A stretch of DNA of 12,923 bases from Monoraphidium neglectum (taxonomy: Eukaryota > Chlorophyta > Chlorophyceae > Sphaeropleales > Selenastraceae): positions 1 to 12,923 of the forward strand of contig NW_014012408.1 in NCBI RefSeq assembly GCF_000611645.1. Direction: 5' to 3'. The first letter of the stretch is position 1. The number at the start of each line of letters is the position of its first letter. A program made the position numbers and the translations under genes. The notes beneath the pieces were generated by a model. The model saw nothing but the letters and a program-made list of their open reading frames with translations, searched no databases and was not told where the DNA came from. Below, in pieces: positions 6,175-12,923 of the stretch.

Positions 6175-9100
6175 ATGGGCGCCGCGGACAAGCCGGCGCG
6201 GTCGGCGCCACGGCCGTTTACGCACTGGAAGCCTGGGCGTGTTGACGCGCTGCGCGTCTTCCTGCTGTCAGAGAGCTTCCAGGGCGCGGTGCAGCTGACC
6301 TGCGGCCTCCTGTTCGTGTCCCTCTTCGTCCTGGTCGAGTGAGCGCAAGACAGGCCGCGGCCCGGCGCCGCACAACCGCGCGCGCTCGTATACGCATGCC
6401 ACAAACGGTCGGAGCGCCGAAACCACCACGCGGTGCCCGCCGTGCGTCCTTGGCATCCCAGCATCCGCCTCAAAACCTCTGCCCCACCTTCCTGCAACGG
6501 CTGCGCCCCCGGCCCCGGCCCCGCAGCGCCCTGCGCTTCCCCGGGGCCTGCGTGGCGGTACTGCTTTACATCGTTGTGTCTGTCGTGGCCGCGCCCGACA
6601 ACAACGTGGGCACGCGTATCTTCCTGTGCGGCTTCATGATCGGGCCCATGTGGATCGCCCTCATCACCGGCGGCCTCGTGGTGGGCCCGCGCCCGGGGCG
6701 GGCGCGGCTGGCGCGCAGCGGCTGGTGAAAGCGATAAGGCCTGGCCTGCGGACGCGCGCCTGCTGCTGCAGCACGCGAGCACGGCCCGCAGAGCGGAGCT
6801 GACGGGTCCCGATCACCTTGAGGCAGCTCTGCGCTTTAAAACGACATCCACCAGGCTGGCTGCAGCACTTCGCGGCCCCATGCCCTGCCGCCGTCCTGAC
6901 CCATCGCCGCCTCCCCCGCCCCGCCCCACACACCCCAGGGCACTTTTGCCAAGCTCGCGCCCACCCCGCTGGGCCACCTGCTCATCCTCGCCACCCTCGG
7001 CCCCCTGGTCCTCATCCCGTTCGCCGCCAACCGCGTCGGCGTCGGCCACCCGTTCCTCTGGGCGATGGGCATGGTGTCGGCCCTGTACGTGGGGCTGCCC
7101 ATCGTGGCCGGCTGGCCCTTTCAGGACGTGCAGCAGTTCTGGACGCGATCTGTGGCGCTGGTGTTCCTGGCGGCGCTGATAGCCATGTTTGCGGGGTCGG
7201 TGCTGTCGATGGTGGTGCTGCCCTCACTCGCGTCACACAAGGTGGGTGTGCTAGGGCAGCGCCTGCTCTTGCAGGGGGCATAACTTCATGCTGCTTTGGC
7301 CCGTGGATGACACCGAGAGCATGGGATGGCGCGGATGGGCAGCTAATCTGGCTTGGCGGGCTGCCAAGCCAGATTGGTGGCGTGTGTTGCGTGGAGTGGG
7401 GCCTGCAGGATGGTTGCGCCGCATTGTCACCTGTAGCCGTGCTCAGACATTTCCTCACGCCCTGCTTGCCGCACCGACACATGCAACGAACCCCTACCCC
7501 CAACCCCAACCCCACCTCCGCCCTACTCCCGACCCTCTGGTGACGTCATCAGCTCGAGGACGAGGTCAGCCTGGCGCTGCGGTCCCTGGGCCACCACCTC
7601 ACCTCGGTCGCATCCCACCTGCTGCGCCGCGAGGGCGGCGGCGGCGCGCTGCTGCCGCTGCCGGGGCACATGCAGGGCATGCATCCGCTGCTGCTGGGGC
7701 CGAGAGATGTGCCGGGCAGTGCCCTGGTGCCGGGGCTGGTGGACAAAGAGGCGCTGGGGCTGGTGGGTGGTGCAGGGGAGGGGGTGGGGGTGTTGGGGGT
7801 CGTCATCATGTGCGGGCGAGGGTGTGTGGTTGGGTGTGCGGGGATGGCGATTGCTTGCAATCAAGGGAAGGAGTTGGGGTTTTAATTGCAAGTGGGCGGG
7901 GCTGGCGTGCCGCGGACAGGGGCAAGGGACAGGCGGCGTGCGGAGAATCAGGGCCTCTTGAGTGGTGGCGGCAGCTCACGGAACAGTAGCAGAGGGATTA
8001 CGGCCCAATAATTGGGTCTGGGGAGGGGTTGGGACGTTTGCTCAAAAGAGACCAGTGGAGCAGGCGTCCTTGGCAGTTTTTATACCCCAAGTTTGTTGGC
8101 TCCAAGAATTTCGATCTTTCAACCTAGTCTGCACCAAGCTATCCCCCAGCGCGCCGGGTCCGCTCCTCGCACCCTATCACCAACCCTACCCCACAAAACC
8201 CGGCACGCAGTTCAACGCCAACGAGGTGTACGTCGCGCTGATGGACTGGTTTGAGCACATGAGCCGGCCGCCAGAGGACGCCGCCGCCCGCAGCAAGAGC
8301 CTGGCGTCGTGCCTGGCGGCGCGGCGCAGCTCGGGGTCCTTCAGCAGCACGCGCGCCAAGAGCACCTTCTACGGCGCAGACCCAGCGAGTGCGAGGGATA
8401 CATGGGTGTGGAGGGGCGGCCGCTGTGGCAAATGTGTGTGCACATGCGTGCATGTGCGTGTGAGGTGTGTGTGCGTGTGAGGTGTGTATGTGTGGGTGTG
8501 TGTGTGTGTGCACACGCACGTGCATACGCACTGTGTTACGAGGCAGGCCGGCAGGCCGCCTTGTGATGAGCTTTTGGCGCCGGGAGGGTGTTGAGCCTGT
8601 GCACTTTCCTGGTGGTGGCTGACTGTTCAAAATCACCACATGGCCGCTGTAGAGGTGCACCGAGTTATGTTCCCGGCCGCTGCTCCGTGTGGTCCTGCCA
8701 GTGCCACGCCAGGCAGCGCCCAGTGCGCACCGCCAGGTAAGCTGCCCTGCACTTATGGCCGCTGCACGCAACGCCCCCGACTCCCCACCCCGCAGGCCAA
8801 GCCGCCGCAGTGGCTGCCGCCGTCATCGACGCCGCCGACGACTGGGACGGCCTCGGAGACTCCGACGGCGCCCTGCTCTTCGGCCTCTCCAAGGATGGCG
8901 GCGGCGAGGGCGAGGCCGAGGGCGAGGGCGGCCACGGTGATGCCCCTGGCCCCAATTCGGGTGCTGGTCGTGTCACGAGAGGGAACAGCGCGAGCGCCTT
9001 GATAAGAAGAGACTCCGGGCTGTCTGATGCCCGCGCCGCGTCGCTGTTGGCGACCGGGGGCGGGCCCGGCGCTCGCGGGGTCGATTCGCATCACGCGCTC

Positions 9101-11835
9101 GGGGCGCCGCCGGCGGCATCAGGCGGCTCCCAAGGGTGGCGGCACACGCGGGCGGCCAGCCAGCCGCGCGGCCTGCGCCTGGGCTCGAGCGCCGCCGCGA
9201 CGTCCACCATCGCCGCGCGCGCAAAGGCGGCCGCATCAGCGCCGCCGGCGCCGCGGCCGGCGCCGCGCGGCGGCTCCGTGGCGGGCGACAGGCTGGCTGA
9301 GGCGGCGGGCGCCGTCTCGCCGGCGCCCAGCATCGCAGACGTGAGGCAGCTGCTCGCCCATTCAAACCAGCTCTTAGACGCCGCCGCCACAGAGCCTCAG
9401 TGGCTGCGCGGCTGCTCTCGGCGGTTCGATCGCGCCGCGTGGGCCAAGGTCATCGCCGCGGGCCAGCTGCTGGCGCTCAGGTGCAGAGCGATGGGGGCGC
9501 AGCAACCTGGGCGGGCAGGGCGCAGGGCAAATACTTGGGTGCATATCATGAGCGACCGCAACAGCAGCGCCTGCTTTGTCACAGCTCAACCCTCAACCGC
9601 TCTCCGTTTCAATCTGCAGAGCCCTTCCAGCTTGACGCATAGTGCATGCCACACCCCGGCAGACCGTACCACTCGTTGGTGCCCCAAAACCCTGAACATG
9701 CTCTCCTCTAAAACCTCTGAAACCCAACGCGCCCTCAAGGCTGAGCGCCCTGGACCTGGTGCAGCGAGACCACGCCGCCCTGCTGGACGAGTCGCCCGAT
9801 TTCCCGGTGATGCCCGAATACGAGGCGCTGGTGCAGGGGCTGTACGCGTCGGCAGCGGCGGCGCTGGCGCTGGTGGCGCGGCAGCTGGCCGACAGGGACG
9901 ATGCGGGGGCGGAGTGCGTCGCGATGAGAGACGTCCTGCAGGTGTGTGTGTGTGTGTGTGTGTGTTCATGGCGGGGAGGTGGGTTGTGTTTGTGTGGATT
10001 CGTGCGGGCGTGTGTTGATCAAGCATGAGAATTGCCTGAAAAGTGACTGCGTCTCACATGCGCTGGCCCGAGCATTCCCTCCTCAGCCGACCCTCACCTG
10101 CCCACGTTCACGGACCCGGCTCCGCCGCCCACCCGCCTCGTGCGACCTCCCACTGCCAACCGCAACCCCACCCTCCCCCGCGCCCCGCGCGCGCAGCGCG
10201 AGGAGTGGCGCGGCGCGCGCGAGCGCCACGCTGACCTGGTGGAGGCGGCCCTGATCCGCTACTGGCGCATCATCCACGACGCCACGCCAGAGGCGCCCGT
10301 CACGCTGCCGCGCGCGCACTGGGTGCGGACCAGTCCCTCGCGGACGGCCCTGTGTCTTATCGGCAGACGTGGGGGCGCGGGGCTCGGGACGTAATCGCGC
10401 CCTTTGAGTGAACGGCGGCAGCGTGACGCCTCCCGGCCCCCTGCATAATCATGAGTTTTTCAAGCAGCGCAGCTGCTCCACGATTGACCGCGTCGCACAC
10501 ATCTCATAGTTCTCAGCGGCGGCACATTCTACTGCGGCGCCGGCCCGCAGGTGCGGCGCTGGATGTTTTTCCAGCTGGCCACGCGCGGGGTGGCCGACGC
10601 CGTCGACGGACTGGTGGAGGCGGCCGCCGCCGCCGTCGCGGGGCCGCGCGCCTGCCGTCACTGCGGCTGCTGCGGTCTGCCTGGCGGCGGGGCGCAGGCG
10701 CCGGCGCGGGCGAAGCAGGACGGGGCGACGTCAAATAAGGCGACTGATATAGATGTGGAGGCAGGGCGGGCAGCAGCAGGCCTGAACGGGAGCCCCGGCC
10801 CTGCCAACGGCGCGCCGCCACTGACGCACAAGGCGGGCGATCCAGTCCAGGGTCCGCGCGCCGCCGCCGAGGCGGGGCCGTCGCGTGCCGAGAGGGCGGC
10901 GGCCGCGCTGCAGGGGTTTGCGCGGCGGCACACTGCGTGGCTGCGGCCGTGGCTGCCGCTGGCGCTCAACGTGGAGCAGTACAGGAGCCTCAGAAAGACC
11001 TTTGGCACAGATTTGCCTGCCGCCCTCAGCAGCAAGCAGGGTGAGCACGCGGCCCATTTGGGCTCTGTGTTTCATCAGACTTTGCCTGACTGTGTCATGC
11101 ATCTCCCTTGCCCTCAGCTTGCTGTGCTGCATGCACCACACCTCACCATCGCCCGCGTTTTCGCGCCATCAGCTTCCAATATGATATGTTGCTGACCCTC
11201 CTCCTGCCCTGCGGCCGCCCACCCCCAGCTTTCCTGCGGCAAATCAAGGGGCGCCGCTTCATCGCAGGTGTGAAGTACTGGTTTGTCATCAGCACCGTGC
11301 TGGTGGCGCTGCTGCTGGTTCAGTACCACATCCCCTCGGCATACAGGCGCGCCTTTTTGCCTCCCTCCAGCGCTGGCGCGTGCCATCTTGCCCTGGCACC
11401 TGTTTTGCTGCCACCTCGAAGCTGCCGTCGCCGTTGCCACGTGTGAATTTGTGGATCGGTACCCAGGCTGCACCCCGTCCACATCATCGAGGGTATATCC
11501 CCACCGCGCGCGCACACACACACACACACGCACACACATACACACATGCCATGCCGAAGCACATGCACACGCATGCATGCACGCATGCATTCACGCGCAC
11601 TCGGACCCTGACTCGCAGGTACGCCCCCAATTTCGGCTACTCTGCGGCTGCGGTCGGCATGGCGGACCGTGTTGAGGCCACAGTCTTCAAGGTGAGATGA
11701 GGGGAGGGGAGGCCGCTCTCCGCAGGCTCGCGCCCTTGGGTGACGTTATGGGAACAGCACAAGGGGTCAGGACCCTGCGCCGGGTGCACCGATTAGATCT
11801 GATCTGCTGCAAAAAGCTGGCCTGACACAACGCGT

Positions 11836-11872
<37 letters not shown>

Positions 11873-12923
11873 CACACTCACACACATGCGCACACGCGGG
11901 CACGCCCGCCACCAAAACTATGCACCCCCCACCTCACGCCAGGTGGTCATCTGGGTCGGCAGCGCCGTCGTCGGCGCCGCCGTCGGCTGGGCCCTCATGT
12001 CCCACGCCGCACTTGCCGAGAACGCCCTCGCCCTCGCCGCCGTGATCTGCGCCGTCGCCTTTTGCGTCGGCTGCCTCGGACGATCGAGGAACACCCTCGT
12101 CACGCTCTACACGCTGATGACGATCGCCTCGGTCGTGCTCTGCCAGTTCACGCCCTGCTGCACGGGCCACACGGGGTCGACCACGATGGCCATCGTGCGC
12201 GGCGGCGCGGTCGCGGCGGCGGCGCTGTGGGCGGTCGCGGTGCAGAACCTCGTGTTCCCCTGGTACACGAGCGCCTGGGCCCTGGAGCAGCTGGCTGCGG
12301 TGTACAAGGAGGCCGCAGACCTGCTGGCGGATCTGGTTGTTGAGCTTTACGAGGAAACCGACGCGCTGACGAGGCGCGAGGCGGCGCCCGGCGCCGGCGC
12401 CGGCGGCGGCGGGGAGGCGGAAGGCGACGGAAGCGGGCAGGCGGCCGGCGGCGGGGGCGAGGCGGCGGGCGCGGTGGGGACGGCGAGCGGCAGGGTGCTC
12501 ATGTTGAACGAGGCGGTGCGGCGAATGCAGCGCCAGCTGGCGGAGCGCGCGGCGCATGAGCGGGGGCCCGGCGCCTCGGGCGCGGCGCCGCGCCCGCCGC
12601 CCTCGTCCGCTAATGACAGCGAAGCCCCGCCGCCGCAGCAGCCGCGGGAGCACGGGGTCAGGTTCGCCGCCGCCGCGACCGCGGCCGCGAGCGACGACGG
12701 CGGCGGCAGCGTGCGCGCGGCGCCGGAGGGCGGCGGGCTCAGCTACTATCCAGCCGCCGGCCCGGCCGCGGCGAGCAATCTGGAGCGGCTGGCGGCGGTG
12801 CCGTTGACCGACCAGAGCCCAGGGGCCGCGCTGGCTGCCATGGCGGAGGCGCTGCAGCGGCGCAGGCGCGGCCGCGGCGGCGAGAACGGCGGCGGCGGGG
12901 AGGGCGGCGAGGGAGGCGGGGAG
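6175..12923 (+). CDS. FUSC / aromatic-acid-exporter-like membrane protein, at least 12 exons (3' partial)
   Basis: Large membrane protein resembling the FUSC / ArAE / ALMT group, known or predicted to move organic (often aromatic) anions. Exons: 6175-6338, 6527-6680, 6939-7241, 7553-7762, 8211-8388, 8796-9480, 9740-9941, 10197-10322, 10551-11040, 11229-11346 (or -11379), 11619-11691, 11943-12923 onward. Phases match at each join; 1228 aa lie in the window. Start MGAADKPARSAPRPF is the first in-frame ATG after a TGA. Six membrane segments fall at ~35-54, 60-77, 86-106, 117-136, 143-164 and 176-201. A soluble, partly disordered linker (208-837) includes a Gly/Ala/Ser region (exon 6) and CRHCGCC (exon 9). 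The second block starts in exon 10 (KYWFVISTVLVALLLV), then YAPNFGYSAAAVGMADRVEA and four more segments (~902-921, 928-945, 951-966, 981-1002). A helical then Gly/Ala/Glu-rich tail stays open to the edge. Family assignment rests on the layout and motifs; substrate unknown. Exons 8 and 10 have alternative ends. Confidence 0.82.
6339..6526 (+). other. FUSC-like gene intron 1
   Basis: GTGAGC donor inside the codon after FVLV, C-rich tract and CCCCGCAG acceptor, phase 2; the joined codon is GAC (Asp55) and the protein continues ALRFPGACVAVLLYIV. Confidence 0.75.
6681..6938 (+). other. FUSC-like gene intron 2
   Basis: GTGGGC donor after ITGGLV and ACCCCAG acceptor, phase 0, leading into GTFAKLAPTPLGH. 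A donor 3 nt upstream (6678) would drop one Val and is equally in frame. Confidence 0.7.
7242..7552 (+). other. FUSC-like gene intron 3, contains a 13-bp hairpin
   Basis: GTGGGT donor after ASHK and GTCATCAG acceptor, phase 0, leading into LEDEVSLALRSLGHH. It carries a perfect inverted repeat at 7345-7375 and a C-rich stretch (about 7490-7540) before the acceptor. Confidence 0.75.
7345..7375 (+). repeat. 13-bp perfect inverted repeat (intronic hairpin)
   Basis: aatctggcttggc (7345-7357) and gccaagccagatt (7363-7375) are exact reverse complements around the 5-nt loop gggct. This is the strongest hairpin seen in the window and lies about 100 nt inside intron 3 of the FUSC-like gene. Confidence 0.85.
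7763..8210 (+). other. FUSC-like gene intron 4
   Basis: GTGGGT donor after KEALGL and CACGCAG acceptor, phase 0, leading into FNANEVYVALMDWFEH. The first ~40 nt contain several runs of four to five G. Confidence 0.75.
8389..8795 (+). other. FUSC-like gene intron 5, TG-rich
   Basis: GTGCGA donor after GADPA and CCCCGCAG acceptor, phase 1; the joined codon is AGC (Ser), leading into QAAAVAAAVIDAADDWDG. It contains a TG-rich microsatellite region. Confidence 0.7.
8433..8530 (+). repeat. TG-rich microsatellite with a 17-bp tandem duplication
   Basis: Imperfect (TG)n region within intron 5. The 17-mer gtgcgtgtgaggtgtgt is repeated exactly at 8454-8470 and 8471-8487, then a pure (GT) run passes into the self-complementary gtgtgtgcacacgcac (from about 8504). 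Confidence 0.85.
9481..9739 (+). other. FUSC-like gene intron 6 (AAG acceptor)
   Basis: GTGCAG donor after LLAL, phase 2; the acceptor is CTCAAG at 9734-9739 and not a CAG. The joined codon is AGG, giving LLALRLSALDLVQRDHAALL. This is the only phase-matched join I found that reaches the next conserved stretch. Confidence 0.65.
9942..9965 (+). repeat. (GT)n microsatellite starting at a splice donor
   Basis: A pure GT run begins at the first base of intron 7, directly after the CAG codon that ends exon 7 (RDVLQ). The donor therefore is part of the repeat. Confidence 0.85.
9942..10196 (+). other. FUSC-like gene intron 7
   Basis: Phase 0; the donor is the microsatellite described at 9942, the acceptor is GCGCGCAG before REEWRGARERHADLVEAAL. 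The upstream part is GT-rich and the downstream part C-rich. Confidence 0.75.
10323..10550 (+). other. FUSC-like gene intron 8 (boundaries ambiguous)
   Basis: Preferred: GTGCGG donor after PRAHW and CCCGCAG acceptor before VRRWMFFQLATRG, phase 0. The alternative is a donor GTAATC at 10391 with acceptor TTCTCAG ending at 10516 (phase 2), adding sequence that includes GGTFYCGAGPQ. Both keep the frame. I prefer the first for its better donor and uninterrupted conserved-looking protein. Confidence 0.5.
11041..11228 (+). other. FUSC-like gene intron 9
   Basis: GTGAGC donor after SSKQ+G and CACCCCCAG acceptor, phase 1; the joined codon is GCT (Ala), leading into FLRQIKGRRFIAGVKYW, the start of the second membrane block. 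Confidence 0.75.
11347..11618 (+). other. FUSC-like gene intron 10 (donor ambiguous, CA-rich end)
   Basis: The acceptor GACTCGCAG (ending 11618) before the split codon and YAPNFGYSAAAVG requires a phase 2 donor. Candidates are a GC donor at 11347 (giving HIPSAYR-YAPNFGY) or a GT donor at 11380 (GTGCCA, adding 11 residues). No better GT donor in phase was found. The 3' part is a CA-rich repeat. Confidence 0.5.
11507..11600 (+). repeat. CA-rich microsatellite near an acceptor
   Basis: CG/CA dinucleotide run followed by imperfect (CA)n and alternating catgcatgc-type sequence within intron 10, ending about 20 nt before its acceptor. Confidence 0.85.
11692..11942 (+). other. FUSC-like gene intron 11
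   Basis: GTGAGA donor after ATVFK and CACGCCAG acceptor before VVIWVGSAVVGAAVGW, phase 0. It contains a long perfect (AC)n repeat. Confidence 0.8.
11838..11870 (+). repeat. Perfect (AC)16 microsatellite
   Basis: Thirty-three nucleotides of uninterrupted AC in intron 11, followed by interrupted CA repeats to about 11900, about 70 nt before the acceptor. Confidence 0.9.

Noticed and set aside
7488..7525. Telomere-like C-rich repeats (ccccta / ccccaa)
   Set aside because: Only a few irregular units, placed exactly where other introns here have their C-rich tract before the acceptor.
7541..7548. tgacgtca as a CRE-type transcription-factor site
   Set aside because: It lies immediately before a splice acceptor deep inside a gene; an 8-bp match there is weak evidence.
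8139..8771. Minus-strand frame with HTHTHPH repeats
   Set aside because: It is translation of the TG/CA microsatellite plus the complement of exon 5; no gene support.
11934..12653. 239-residue open frame on the minus strand
   Set aside because: It is antisense to FUSC-like exon 12, whose plus frame encodes clear membrane helices. The minus product is Arg/Ala/His-rich noise.
1..12923. tRNA, rRNA, CRISPR arrays, insertion sequences, prokaryotic operons or viral genes
   Set aside because: None could be recognised on either strand; repeats present are simple microsatellites and short duplications.

Overview
The window looks like nuclear DNA of a GC-rich green alga (Chlorophyta; a chlorophycean such as a Raphidocelis/Monoraphidium or Chlamydomonas relative is my best guess, by style and not by any search). 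Reasons: very high GC with strong C/G-ending codons, genes broken by many 150-500 nt introns with GTGAG/GTGCG-type donors and C-rich tracts before CAG acceptors, TG/CA microsatellites inside introns, and Ala/Gly/Arg low-complexity stretches in the proteins. No bacterial, organellar, viral, CRISPR or complete transposon feature was seen.

Layout, all genes on the + strand. (1) 1-587: the 3' end of a gene whose product ends in a MYND zinc finger; its 5' part lies outside the window. (2) 588-2256: about 1.7 kb without a convincing gene, ending in three back-to-back hairpins (2150-2221) just before the next start codon. (3) 2257-5349: a six-exon gene for an animal-style, membrane-anchored UDP-glycosyltransferase with signal peptide, both catalytic residues, a C-terminal membrane segment and an RKHE end that fits an ER-retrieval signal. 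Several sugar-donor-binding positions are substituted. (4) 5350-6174: a spacer with a 14-bp palindrome, a hairpin, a TATA-like box and a short upstream ORF. (5) 6175 to beyond 12923: a gene with at least 12 exons for a large FUSC / aromatic-acid-exporter-like membrane protein: six membrane segments, a long disordered linker, a second membrane block, and a long Gly/Ala/Glu-rich tail that runs off the window. At least 1228 residues are inside the window.

The two complete gene models were built by hand by matching splice phase across every junction. All UGT junctions keep frame, giving 584 residues with the preferred last acceptor. All FUSC junctions can be joined in frame, with two ambiguous places (after exon 8 and after exon 10). 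The UGT and the FUSC-like gene are neighbours in the same orientation. A conjugating enzyme beside an aromatic-anion-type transporter is suggestive, but functional coupling is only inference.

The most unusual signals are: the non-standard UGT donor signature in an otherwise well-kept enzyme; the tandem hairpins upstream of the UGT start; the opposing GT- and CA-repeats in introns of the FUSC-like gene; and a repeated switch from C-ending to G-ending codons across exons, mirrored by C-rich intron ends and G-rich intron starts. I did not find a clearly new multi-gene system.
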